36,004 nt of DNA from Rickettsiales bacterium (GTDB lineage Bacteria; Pseudomonadota; Alphaproteobacteria; Rickettsiales; UBA1997): NCBI GenBank assembly GCA_017475895.1, contig JAFVEQ010000032.1, positions 1 to 36,004 of the forward strand, given 5' to 3'. The notes below the pieces were generated by a model that had not been told where the DNA came from, made no database searches, and worked only from the letters and a program-made list of their open reading frames with translations. The position numbers and the translations under genes are program-made. Of this stretch, positions 16,953 through 26,181 are shown in pieces. How positions within the stretch are numbered: position 1 is the stretch's first letter; the number at the start of each line of letters is the position of its first letter.

Positions 16953-18647
16953 ATGGATCTATTTGAAGATTTTGAAACACTCTTAAAAGAATATGACAAA
17001 GAGTTACCGGTTTATGCAGAAGGCGACATAGTTAGCGGTGTAGTAATAGGCATAGATAACAAAACCGTTACAGTTGACGTTGGTGGAAAGACCGTTGGTT
17101 ATGTTCCAACCTCTGAATTTGCCGGTGAAAACGTAGAAATTGGTAGTCCAGTTGATGTTTATATTGAAAAAATAGAAAACAAAAAAGGTGAATTGATAAT
17201 AAGCAGAGAAAGTGCTAAAAAGTATCAAAACTGGAATTATCTAAAGAAATGTCTAAACGAAGGCAAAACCGTTGATGGAAAAATCCTTGGAAAGGTTAAA
17301 GGTGGTTTCGCTATTGAATTAGATAGTGTTATAGCATTTTTACCAAGAAGTCAAGTGGACACTGCTGTTTTAGCAAACATGGATGATTTTATAGGTAAAA
17401 CAGAACAATTCATGGTTCTAAAAATTGATGATGTTCGAGGAAATGTCGTAGTTTCCAGAAGAGCAATTCTAGAAGAACAACGAAGCAAAGAAAGAGAAGA
17501 AATTCTATCCAAGATTAAGGTTGGCGATGTTCTGAAGGGTATAGTTAAGAACATAACTGATTACGGTGCATTCATAGACTTTGGAAGCTTTGATGGTTTA
17601 CTGCACTTAACCGATATTTCTTGGTGCAGAGTTAGACATCCGTCTGAAATATTAAAAGTTGGTCAAGAAATCGATGTTCAGGTTATAAAATACGACGAAG
17701 AAACCAAAAAAGTTTCTTTGGGTATGAAACAACTCCAAGAAAATCCTTGGGAAACAATTGAAACCAAATACCCAGTAAATTCCATCGTAAAAGGAAAAGT
17801 TACAAACATAGCACAATATGGTGTGTTTGTGGAAATAGAAAATGGAATCGAGGGTCTGGTTCACGTTTCAGAAATGTCTTGGTTGAAGAACAATATTTCT
17901 CCATCAAAAGTATTAAGTTTGGGTCAAGATGTCAACGTTATGATTCTTGACATTGACACAGAACACCACAGAATTTCACTTGGTATTAAACAATGTAGTG
18001 AAAACCCATGGAAAAAATTCTCTGAAAAATACGAAGTTGGTGATGTTTTAGAGGGAACAATTAAAAATATTACCGAATTTGGTCTATTTGTAGAATTTGA
18101 AAATGGAGTTGATGGTCTAGTTCACACATCAGATCTTGATTGGGAAGACTACGAAGGTAAAGAAGCCATTAAGAAATTCAAGAAAAATGAAAAAATTCAA
18201 GTTGTTCTTTTGGGTAGCAACTATGAACAGGAAAGAATTTCTCTTGGTGTTAAACAACTTTCTAACGAAAACTTTAAAAAAGAGGCAAACGAACTCAATA
18301 AAGGACAAAAAGTTTCCTGCATAGTCAGAAACATAAGAAAAGACTTTATGGAAGTTGAAATTGACCTCGGATTAAAGGGTATAATTAAAAAAGTTGATGT
18401 ATCTTCCGACGAAAAAGAGCAAAAAACAGACAAGTTTACGGTTGGTGAAAAACTTGACGCCAATGTTATAGTTTTCGACAACAAAACCGGAAAACTGATG
18501 TTAGCTTTGAAAAATCTTGAAGATGTTAACGAAGGTGCATCTCAGGATGGTGAAGAGGAAGACTTTGACATTGAACAATACATGAACACAAACACAAATA
18601 CAACGCTTGGAAGTGTATTCGGAAACGTGTTCAACAACATGAAATAA
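16953..18647 (+). CDS. rpsA: 30S ribosomal protein S1
   Basis: S1 binds mRNA on the 30S subunit and allows initiation on messages with weak Shine-Dalgarno sites, which fits the many genes here that lack one. The 564 residues hold six S1/OB repeats at about 20-88, 105-170, 191-259, 276-345, 363-432 and 450-520. Repeats 3-5 are the most regular, each with a GxFV/FIxF core and a LVH or LLH tract followed by S/T-D or S-E. Repeats 1, 2 and 6 are divergent, as is usual. The tail is acidic. The start has only a weak purine stretch upstream. Confidence 0.97.
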   Translation: MDLFEDFETLLKEYDKELPVYAEGDIVSGVVIGIDNKTVTVDVGGKTVGYVPTSEFAGENVEIGSPVDVYIEKIENKKGELIISRESAKKYQNWNYLKKCLNEGKTVDGKILGKVKGGFAIELDSVIAFLPRSQVDTAVLANMDDFIGKTEQFMVLKIDDVRGNVVVSRRAILEEQRSKEREEILSKIKVGDVLKGIVKNITDYGAFIDFGSFDGLLHLTDISWCRVRHPSEILKVGQEIDVQVIKYDEETKKVSLGMKQLQENPWETIETKYPVNSIVKGKVTNIAQYGVFVEIENGIEGLVHVSEMSWLKNNISPSKVLSLGQDVNVMILDIDTEHHRISLGIKQCSENPWKKFSEKYEVGDVLEGTIKNITEFGLFVEFENGVDGLVHTSDLDWEDYEGKEAIKKFKKNEKIQVVLLGSNYEQERISLGVKQLSNENFKKEANELNKGQKVSCIVRNIRKDFMEVEIDLGLKGIIKKVDVSSDEKEQKTDKFTVGEKLDANVIVFDNKTGKLMLALKNLEDVNEGASQDGEEEDFDIEQYMNTNTNTTLGSVFGNVFNNMK

Positions 18648-18660
18648 ATAATATAAACTA

Positions 18661-18684
18661 GCCCGTAGAAATACGGGCACTTTT
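18661..18684 (+). terminator. Terminator after rpsA
   Basis: A perfect 7-bp GC-rich stem (GCCCGTA / TACGGGC) with a GAAA tetraloop is followed by ACTTTT. The short T run suggests partial read-through into sppA, which starts 19 nt later and has no obvious promoter. Confidence 0.75.
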
Positions 18685-18702
18685 AAAAGTAAAAAGAAAA
18701 CT

Positions 18703-19593
18703 ATGAAAAAAGAAACTTTTATATTTATACAGGAATTAAAAAAAAGAGTACTACGCTGGAGAGTGGTAGCATTTATCTGTATCTTTTGCCTTGTAATATC
18801 ATCCAGCGGAAACATATTAAACGAAAAAACAAACAAAGATATTATAGCAAGAGTCAAGATTGAAGGGGTAATAAACGATGGTGTTTTTTCCTATGATTCA
18901 ATTAAAGAATTAAAGAATGACAATGTTAAGGGTATTATATTAGATATAAATTCCGGCGGTGGAGATGTGGTTGAAAGTGAAAAATTATATTACGCTTTTA
19001 GAAATTTATCAAAAATAAAACCAGTTGTGTCCGTTATAAACAGCGTAGGCGCATCCGGAGCGTACATGGTTGCCATGGCCAGTGACTACATAATATCCTA
19101 TAACACCAGCACGGTCGGTTCCATAGGTGTTTTACTACAGACATACGAAATAACAGAATTAGCAAAAAAAATTGGTGTAACTTTAGTCAATTACAAAAGT
19201 TCACCCCTAAAGGCAGCGCCAAACCCAATGGAAAAAGTAAATCCCGATGTTGATATGGTGATGTCACAGCAAATCAATGATATATACGACTATTTTATAA
19301 ATATTTTTGTAGAAAGAAGAAAAATAAAGATAACAGAAGCGCAGGAAATAGCAAACGGACAGGTTTACACGGGTAGACAGGCATTAGAATACGGTTTAGT
19401 TGACAAGGTAGGTACAGAAGACGACGCTCTAGACTACTTTAAAGACAACAACATTAACGTTAATGAACTCGAAGTGGTTGACTACGATATACGTAATCAC
19501 GAAAAGTTTAGTATATCCAATGTTCTCAATAGCTTTATTGGCTCGAAATTATACAACAATGCTTTTGGTGGGTTCAAGGCCACACTAAAATAG
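18703..19593 (+). CDS. sppA: Signal peptide peptidase SppA, S49 family
   Basis: S49 peptidases are membrane-bound serine proteases with a Ser-Lys dyad that degrade released signal peptides and other membrane substrates. This is the short single-domain form (296 residues). A membrane anchor lies at about 20-36. The catalytic Ser118 is in VGASGAY, and the likely base Lys165 is in NYKSSPLK; INSGGGDV (82-89) forms the oxyanion region. The position after rpsA recalls a common alphaproteobacterial order, although the ihfB gene often found there is absent. Confidence 0.92.
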   Translation: MKKETFIFIQELKKRVLRWRVVAFICIFCLVISSSGNILNEKTNKDIIARVKIEGVINDGVFSYDSIKELKNDNVKGIILDINSGGGDVVESEKLYYAFRNLSKIKPVVSVINSVGASGAYMVAMASDYIISYNTSTVGSIGVLLQTYEITELAKKIGVTLVNYKSSPLKAAPNPMEKVNPDVDMVMSQQINDIYDYFINIFVERRKIKITEAQEIANGQVYTGRQALEYGLVDKVGTEDDALDYFKDNNINVNELEVVDYDIRNHEKFSISNVLNSFIGSKLYNNAFGGFKATLK

Positions 19594-19604
19594 TTGTAAT
19601 GTAA

Positions 19605-20375
19605 ATGAATACAAAAGCAGACAAAACATTGATTTTTCCACAAAGTCTGCAGGAAGGGGTCATAGTAAAAAGACCAAACAGATTTCTAATGGATGTCATA
19701 GTGAACAATAAAGTTGAAACGTGTCATTGCCCCTGCACCGGAAAAATTGGGAATATAGTTTTTGACACAGAAATACCATGCTTATTGTCATTTGACGACA
19801 CCAACAAAAACAGAAAGACAAAATACACCGTTGAGGCAATAAGTCTAAATAATGTGGACGATAAAAGCAAAAAATGGATCGGCATAAACCAAGTGAAGGC
19901 AAATGGTTATGTGGAATTTTTTCTGAAAACAAATCAATTAAAAAATATCGTATCCGTCGATAAAAACACAATAATTCAAAGGGAAAAGTATCTGGGCAAT
20001 TCAAAAATAGATTTTTTAATAAATGACAGTTTTCTAGAGGTCAAAAGTCCACTGGTGAAACTGGAGTTAAACGACGACTACTACACCAATAAAAAAGTTA
20101 AAATCAGGAACAACAACGATTTTCATTCAACGGATAGGTTTATGAAACATCTGGTGGAGCTAACACAATCAATACAGACGCACCAAAAAGCATACCTGAT
20201 AACATTTTTTATGTTTGAGTTCAACACCTTCGACCCACCACACAGCAAAAATTTTGACGAAGTCTATAAAACTGTAAAAAAGGCACAAGAGGCCGGAGTT
20301 GAGCTATGGAAAGTCAACTGCATTTTTGAAAAAGATGGAATAAACCTAAGCAACTACAGTAGAATATTTTTTTAG
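19605..20375 (+). CDS. sfsA: SfsA family protein (predicted DNA-binding nuclease)
   Basis: SfsA was named for stimulation of sugar fermentation in E. coli; members carry an OB-like N-terminal part and a PD-(D/E)XK nuclease-like core. The 256-residue protein has RPNRFLMDVIVN near the N-terminus, CHCPCTGKIG (family: CPNTG), GNSKIDFLI followed by FLEVKSP (the E-x-K of the core), and DRFMKHLVEL. The last segment matches the family QxRALxHLxEL region. It follows sppA after 11 nt. The cellular role in this organism is unknown. Confidence 0.88.
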   Translation: MNTKADKTLIFPQSLQEGVIVKRPNRFLMDVIVNNKVETCHCPCTGKIGNIVFDTEIPCLLSFDDTNKNRKTKYTVEAISLNNVDDKSKKWIGINQVKANGYVEFFLKTNQLKNIVSVDKNTIIQREKYLGNSKIDFLINDSFLEVKSPLVKLELNDDYYTNKKVKIRNNNDFHSTDRFMKHLVELTQSIQTHQKAYLITFFMFEFNTFDPPHSKNFDEVYKTVKKAQEAGVELWKVNCIFEKDGINLSNYSRIFF

Positions 20376-20426
20376 ATCCCTAACAATTTCACCGGTAATT
20401 TTTAGCAATCATTTAGGAATTTTTAT

Positions 20427-20454
20427 TTGACTTTTTAAAACAATATTGTATAAT
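20427..20454 (+). promoter_or_regulatory. Promoter of tRNA-Gln
   Basis: TTGACT (20427-20432), a 16-nt spacer and a perfect TATAAT (20449-20454) lie 19 nt before the tRNA. Confidence 0.8.
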
Positions 20455-20473
20455 TTTGATTATCAATGATTCT

Positions 20474-20548
20474 TGGGCTGTAGCCAAGCGGTAAGGCAAT
20501 AGGTTTTGATCCTATCATGCGCAGGTTCGAATCCTGCCAGCCCAACCA
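20474..20548 (+). tRNA. tRNA-Gln(UUG)
   Basis: The 75-nt tRNA has acceptor TGGGCTG/CAGCCCA, anticodon stem ATAGG/CCTAT around loop TTTTGAT (anticodon TTG), T-arm GCAGG-TTCGAAT-CCTGC, discriminator A and encoded CCA. The start TGGGC is typical of tRNA-Gln. Confidence 0.97.
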
Positions 20549-20603
20549 TTGATTTCATTTAAAAAATAGCTCTTTTATAGATTTTTAATTACAGCATACC
20601 TGT

Positions 20604-20632
20604 GCATTTTGATGACAAAATAAATAAAATGC
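20604..20632. repeat. Inverted repeat before the giant gene promoter
   Basis: Arms GCATTTT (20604-20610) and AAAATGC (20626-20632) are separated by 15 nt and end 14 nt before the -35 of the next gene. It could be a regulator site or a hairpin ending tRNA-Gln transcription; it has no T tract. Confidence 0.35.
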
Positions 20633-20646
20633 AGAATAAATAACAA

Positions 20647-20674
20647 TTGACAAAAAAATAATATTTGTTATAAT
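20647..20674 (+). promoter_or_regulatory. Promoter of the giant coiled-coil gene
   Basis: A perfect -35 TTGACA (20647-20652), a 16-nt spacer and a perfect TATAAT (20669-20674) make this one of the strongest consensus promoters in the window. It may also drive radA and tsaE. Confidence 0.85.
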
Positions 20675-20702
20675 TGAGGAAAATAATTTATGAGAGTGTG
20701 AA

Positions 20703-23700
20703 ATGAGCGACAGTGACAAACATAAAAGCAGGCAACGGAATATTAATAGTGGTAGTACAACAAGACTTCAAGGTGTCGTACCGTTAGAAAACATTAATAT
20801 TGATAAAAAAAAACGATTAAATGATACACGATCACCTGTTGATAATGGCCATAATATACAAACATTTGAACCAAATGCCGTTAGAGACACCAGATTAACT
20901 CAACGAAAAAAAGTACTGGAGAATCAACAAACAACAAAAGTTATACCAAGTACTACGCGGCTAGACAAAATGGATCAAAAAGAAAAACAAGAACATAAAA
21001 AATCGCAAACAAGTTATAATCTAACTGCTAGCCAAAAAATAAGCAAGGCGTTTGGTGGAAGTGGTATTGGAACAAGTTCACGATATAGCACACTTTTAAA
21101 ACAATTTGACAGTACAGGAAAAAGTTCTGAACAAAATACGGAACAACAGAATAATGAAGAAACAATAACAAAATATACAAAGAAAGTTAAAGAGGCTCAT
21201 GAAGTAGGTATAATAAACGATATAATCAGACTAATTAATCAGACTATAAACAATAAATCTTATGATGATAAACAAGACCTCCAAAAACTGTTAAAATTAA
21301 AAAAACAATTGGAATTGAATAAAGGACAATCTGATCCGAATAAACTAAACAATATTGTGGGGTTACTGAATATTTTACCAAAAACTAAAGCTAGGGAAGT
21401 ACGATGCAATACTGATAATGCTTTGAGTGAATCTAAAGGTAAGGAAGAAGTATATATACCATTAAATAATAAAGCTAATGGTATTTATGGTAGTACTTTT
21501 GGTGGACATTTATGGGCTAAATACGATGGTAAAAATATTACCGGTCTTTTCCTTAACGGTAATGATTATAACGGAGATAAGGCGACATATATGATCCCTT
21601 TGGAAGATTATATGAAATATTATGTTGCTAATAAAAAAAACATAAGCAAATTGAGCAATTTAACTACTCGTGGCTTCACTGGTCATAGTGATCTTGATAA
21701 AATAGCCACACAAATCAAAGCAGAGGAAGAAGCTCTAAACAACCCAAAGCAGCCCGCTCAAGTTGAAATTATTACGCCAACAGAAGAGTTTAAAATACAG
21801 CCACAAGCTTCAATCAGTGTAAATGCACCGGTTAAAATAAACACACAATTAGATAATAACCCGAATTACTTTACAACCGTTAAACAAGGTCAAAATCAAG
21901 TCGATGAAACGATTGACACCAAGGGAACAACTGATGAAGAACCGAGACAGGGTGGTACAAAAAAACCAGAGGAACAATCAGAGGAACAAAGTACTCAATT
22001 ACGAGAAATATTGCAAACAAAAATAGATGCTACACAACATACTGTTACTGATCTAAAAAATATAGACACTCCAGATACAAAACTAACGTCGGTCAACATA
22101 CAAGGCATAGACGAAAATATGTCTATAGACCAATTAGATATACCAAAACCAGAGGCAGAAGATAAATCCAAAACAAATGATAACCCCCCTTCTCCTCCAG
22201 AGGATGAACCCCCTTCAAGCGGTGAAGACGATGGAGATCCAGAGGAAGAAGAAGATATAGAAGAAATTACAGGTCTAGTTGAGCACAATGACACGGATAC
22301 AGTAGAAGTAGACACAAAAGAAACAGAAATAACAAGCACATACAAGTTGGAAATTGATCCCAATGTTGGACTGGAACAAAATCAAGCGGTTTTATCTCTA
22401 GACGCCTCCTCAATAGTATCAAGCCAAGAGGGAGAAGAGGACGAAGATGAAGGTGAAGGTGAAGATGGAGACGGAGACGAAAAAGCAAAACAAAAGGTAC
22501 AGGAACAATCATTAAAACAATACAACAATGTACTTGTGGCATCAACCGTAGTTCGTGATATAAGAAACATATACATGACGGAAAGAGCAAGAAGAAATCA
22601 AGCGGTTGATGAAGAAATATTGCAATATGATGAAGCTTGTTACAGCACAGCTTCGGAATTGATGGAATTGGAGGCCAAAGGTCTGAGTAAAGAAGAGTAC
22701 GAGGCAGAAAAGAAAAAAATACTAGAAAATAGACTGAATGAGCTAAAAGAAAGTGAACAAATCGAAGGTTTAACTAATCCAAAAACATTTGAAGAAAATG
22801 TTGAAAAAAGAAAAAAGATACTGCAGGAGATGGCGGCCGAGTATCTGGCGAAAAGCTTAGAAACTGAAGGCGTTACGGTTTCAAACACGATTGACATACA
22901 AAGTATTTTGGGGGGAACAAACCAAGGTGGTGTGGTAACCGTAAATGGAGCACCGGTACCGCAGGGCGGAGTATCCATTCAGGGAGTAATTCCAAATCAA
23001 GGCGGTATGTTTCCACAGGATTTTGTACCAAACTCAATGGGAAATCCGGAGCTAAACCCAGAACTGCTGAATGAGCTTATTCCTGTTCCAAATTCAACCG
23101 ACGATCAGGCTACAAACGAGGAAATACAAAAGGTAAAAGACAGTCTAACTCCACAGGACAAATCAACTATCGAATCTATGGAGCGTATAGGAATACATCC
23201 ACAATATGCATTGATACCGATAAACACTGTGGCATTTTTGGTTGCTGCTCTGGTACCGGGCGTAGGTTTTCTGGCGATGACCGGAGCATTGATAGCTGAC
23301 CTTAAAATATTACCAAAATTTCCAAAAGTTAGCACCAGACCTATAGTAAAACAAGCTACAAACCCAAAATCTAAAGACGAACAAGATCCAGAAGCTAAAA
23401 ATCCAAAAGATCAACCATTAGATCAACAACAGCCGCAGCAACAGTCACAAAATGCAGTACCTGCTGCTAATCAATTTCCTAATCCAGATTTAGCTGCGCA
23501 ATTCGCTCAGTATTATGGTCAAGGAATGGGTTTACAACAGGGGATGCAATACGGTATGGGAGTTGCACCAGTCATAAACAATTTTATCAACATAAACATC
23601 GGTGCAAACGCACTTAAAACCGTAAAGAAAAATAAAAAACAAACCGAAGTAATTGCCTTTAAACAAACCAAAGAGACAAAAAATAAGACAAAATACAATT

Positions 23701-26174
23701 TTAAATACAAAACGCTAGGAGAAGGCGACAATAAAAGGGTATTTATAGACTATATACCGGGATCTGGTTTTACGAAAGACTTTAAGGATGCTAAGGGAAA
23801 CTATTTAACTGAGTTAAAACCTGGTAACATAGGAAAGTTGGCAGAATTGTTGGCCGCACAAACTGGAGAAAAACCGGAAGATGTGCTTAACTTTCTGCAG
23901 GAAAAAACTGGAATAAAGTACGATGTGGAAGCAGAAAAGAAATTAGAAGAAGAGCAAAAACAAAAAGAAGAAGCAGAAAAACAAAAACAAAAGGAAGAAC
24001 AACAGAAACAAGATGATCCAAATAAGGAAATAGATGAATGTAAGAAAGAAATACAAAAAAAGATAAAAATATTACAGGGAAGAATTAATGAGAAAACCAG
24101 AGCCTTGAATACAGATCTTGAAAACGTTATAAAACCCAATGGTATTAAAACAGATGGTAATAGCATCACTGATGTAGAACATGATTCATTAGTACAAATT
24201 GCCATGGATAAAATAGAAGCTAAACTGACAGGTTTTGAAGAAGTATTAGAAACAGAAACGAATCCTAAAAAATTAGACGAAATATATACCCAACTGCTTA
24301 ATATAGAATACAATAATAAATATGGTCTTAATGATGGTCTTAAGGACAAAACAAAAATAGATGAATTAAATAAAAAGCTTGCAGAACAAGGAGAAAAGGT
24401 AAAAAAATGGAATGAACAAATAACAGAACAAACTGGGACGATTGCTGAAGCACAAAAGAAGTTAGATAAAGAAGTAAATAATAAGACAGAAAAAATAAGG
24501 GATTATGAAATAAATTTAAACAAGCAAAAAGAAGATATAGAAAACCAAATAAAAACTTTGACAGCAACAATTGAAGCACAAACTGAACAACAAGGAAAAG
24601 TTACGAAACAAGTAACAGATAAAACAAGAGAGATAAAAGAACAAAAAACAGCATTACAAAGTAAATTAAATGAGTTATATAGTAGTAATTATCAGAAGAA
24701 ATCATTCAAGCCAAGCACGATAACAGTTGGTAATGGAACATTTGAATTGAATGAAGGTAATAAACAACAAATAATTGACGCTATAATAGAGAAAGAAACA
24801 CTAGGTCTCGACACAAAGATAAAAGAAGATGCTAAAACAGCAGTTAATGCAGAAACTGATGCTAAATTACAAGAGGTTACAAATAGAATATTGGCAGAAA
24901 GAAAAAAAATAGATGAACAAAGTAAACCTGAAAATTATTACAGTTATGTTGCAGTTAGCATTAATGATATAAAAAAAGAAGAACGAGGTAATTTTGAAGT
25001 AAAGAACGAATTTATTCTTATAAAAAATAATGAAGATTTAGAAAAGGTCAAAAAAGCACTTGAAGATAATAGAAAATTAGAAGGAATAGAAGAACAATTA
25101 GAAGACCAAAAACGTAAAAATACACAAACACAAACAACTATAGGAGACAACATAAAAAAAGCAAAAGAAGATATAGAAGGTAAAATAACAATAAACGGCA
25201 AAGATTTCATAGTAAAATTAGATGAAAAAGGAGACATAATTAATCGAGAACACTTTGAGAAGTTCAAACAAGGATTAATTAATGTCTTAGCTACTAGCAA
25301 ATTAAACGAATTGACACAAACGTTAAGGCAAGACGTAGAAGATAAAGTAAATAGACAACTTGAAGAAGAGAAACAAAACAAAGAGAAATTTAATTTAGAA
25401 CAGACAAAAAATGAGAATGCATTTAATGGTGAAAAATCACAACAACGAAAAGATTTACAAGACAAAATAACTAAGTTAGATGAACAATTAAATCAACTTA
25501 ATCCACTAACTCAACAATTAGGACAACAAAAAACTATATTAGATAAAAACAAGGAAAAACTTAGTAAGTTACAAGAGGAAATAGGTGAGGTAAATACTAA
25601 ACTAGAAAATATACCAACACTAATGCAAAATTTAAAAGAAAAACAAAAAGAAGAACAAAAAAAAATAGATGATGCAAGATCTAGTTTACAAGGAAAACAA
25701 GAGCAGTTAGCAAAAGCAAAAGAACAGATGGAAGAAAATAGAAGGAAGATAGGGCAATATATAACGCAGGCAATGGAGCAGGAAAAACAGAAACAAATAG
25801 AGGATATGCAAGCAAAATTAGAAAAAGCAGAAGAAGAAAAAAGAAAAAAGGAAGAAAGAATAAAAAAAGAACAAGAGAAAGAAAGAAAAAAACAAGAAGA
25901 ACAGAATATAAAACAAGAAACAATAAATAAAGCAATAGATAAAGTGTTTAATACTAAAAAGACGACAGAAGTTGTAGAACCAGAACAATCGGTTCTACTG
26001 TCAAAACAGATGGAGGTTGTAGGTAGTATAGATAAAGATCAAGAAGATATAAAGGAGAAGTATGAGGCGTTTAAGTCTGTTACAGTAGTCCTTGAAGAAG
26101 TTGAAAATCAAAGTAAACAATTCATTCAACAAGTTCGGGGTATTGATAAAAAGGTAACACAGGTCGGTCAGTAA
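20703..26174 (+). CDS. Giant coiled-coil protein of unknown function
   Basis: I do not recognise this 1823-residue protein. In order it shows: a basic, polar low-complexity N-terminus (1-150); a compact segment around 255-320 (KEEVYIPLNNKANGIYGSTF onward); Gln/Pro/Glu-rich linkers; two strongly acidic stretches (about 494-520 and 575-594); a helical part (600-730); a hydrophobic hairpin at 835-868 that could insert in a membrane; a Gln/Asn/Gly/Met-rich part (903-972); a small strand-rich segment (995-1030); and a long Lys/Glu/Gln coiled coil (about 1075-1745). The coiled coil is broken by short strand-helix modules near 1143, 1340, 1430 and 1495. No signal peptide, enzyme motif or Cys-rich site is seen. 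A strong promoter precedes it and radA starts 7 nt after it. It could be a scaffold, a surface or secreted protein, or an SMC-like structural protein without an ATPase; none can be chosen. Confidence 0.75.
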   Translation: MSDSDKHKSRQRNINSGSTTRLQGVVPLENINIDKKKRLNDTRSPVDNGHNIQTFEPNAVRDTRLTQRKKVLENQQTTKVIPSTTRLDKMDQKEKQEHKKSQTSYNLTASQKISKAFGGSGIGTSSRYSTLLKQFDSTGKSSEQNTEQQNNEETITKYTKKVKEAHEVGIINDIIRLINQTINNKSYDDKQDLQKLLKLKKQLELNKGQSDPNKLNNIVGLLNILPKTKAREVRCNTDNALSESKGKEEVYIPLNNKANGIYGSTFGGHLWAKYDGKNITGLFLNGNDYNGDKATYMIPLEDYMKYYVANKKNISKLSNLTTRGFTGHSDLDKIATQIKAEEEALNNPKQPAQVEIITPTEEFKIQPQASISVNAPVKINTQLDNNPNYFTTVKQGQNQVDETIDTKGTTDEEPRQGGTKKPEEQSEEQSTQLREILQTKIDATQHTVTDLKNIDTPDTKLTSVNIQGIDENMSIDQLDIPKPEAEDKSKTNDNPPSPPEDEPPSSGEDDGDPEEEEDIEEITGLVEHNDTDTVEVDTKETEITSTYKLEIDPNVGLEQNQAVLSLDASSIVSSQEGEEDEDEGEGEDGDGDEKAKQKVQEQSLKQYNNVLVASTVVRDIRNIYMTERARRNQAVDEEILQYDEACYSTASELMELEAKGLSKEEYEAEKKKILENRLNELKESEQIEGLTNPKTFEENVEKRKKILQEMAAEYLAKSLETEGVTVSNTIDIQSILGGTNQGGVVTVNGAPVPQGGVSIQGVIPNQGGMFPQDFVPNSMGNPELNPELLNELIPVPNSTDDQATNEEIQKVKDSLTPQDKSTIESMERIGIHPQYALIPINTVAFLVAALVPGVGFLAMTGALIADLKILPKFPKVSTRPIVKQATNPKSKDEQDPEAKNPKDQPLDQQQPQQQSQNAVPAANQFPNPDLAAQFAQYYGQGMGLQQGMQYGMGVAPVINNFININIGANALKTVKKNKKQTEVIAFKQTKETKNKTKYNFKYKTLGEGDNKRVFIDYIPGSGFTKDFKDAKGNYLTELKPGNIGKLAELLAAQTGEKPEDVLNFLQEKTGIKYDVEAEKKLEEEQKQKEEAEKQKQKEEQQKQDDPNKEIDECKKEIQKKIKILQGRINEKTRALNTDLENVIKPNGIKTDGNSITDVEHDSLVQIAMDKIEAKLTGFEEVLETETNPKKLDEIYTQLLNIEYNNKYGLNDGLKDKTKIDELNKKLAEQGEKVKKWNEQITEQTGTIAEAQKKLDKEVNNKTEKIRDYEINLNKQKEDIENQIKTLTATIEAQTEQQGKVTKQVTDKTREIKEQKTALQSKLNELYSSNYQKKSFKPSTITVGNGTFELNEGNKQQIIDAIIEKETLGLDTKIKEDAKTAVNAETDAKLQEVTNRILAERKKIDEQSKPENYYSYVAVSINDIKKEERGNFEVKNEFILIKNNEDLEKVKKALEDNRKLEGIEEQLEDQKRKNTQTQTTIGDNIKKAKEDIEGKITINGKDFIVKLDEKGDIINREHFEKFKQGLINVLATSKLNELTQTLRQDVEDKVNRQLEEEKQNKEKFNLEQTKNENAFNGEKSQQRKDLQDKITKLDEQLNQLNPLTQQLGQQKTILDKNKEKLSKLQEEIGEVNTKLENIPTLMQNLKEKQKEEQKKIDDARSSLQGKQEQLAKAKEQMEENRRKIGQYITQAMEQEKQKQIEDMQAKLEKAEEEKRKKEERIKKEQEKERKKQEEQNIKQETINKAIDKVFNTKKTTEVVEPEQSVLLSKQMEVVGSIDKDQEDIKEKYEAFKSVTVVLEEVENQSKQFIQQVRGIDKKVTQVGQ

Positions 26175-26181
26175 TACCACT

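Noticed and set aside
22267..25935. Long open frames on the minus strand opposite the coiled-coil gene
   Set aside because: They are Ser/Leu/Phe-rich mirror translations of Lys/Glu/Gln codons, with no family resemblance or ribosome sites.
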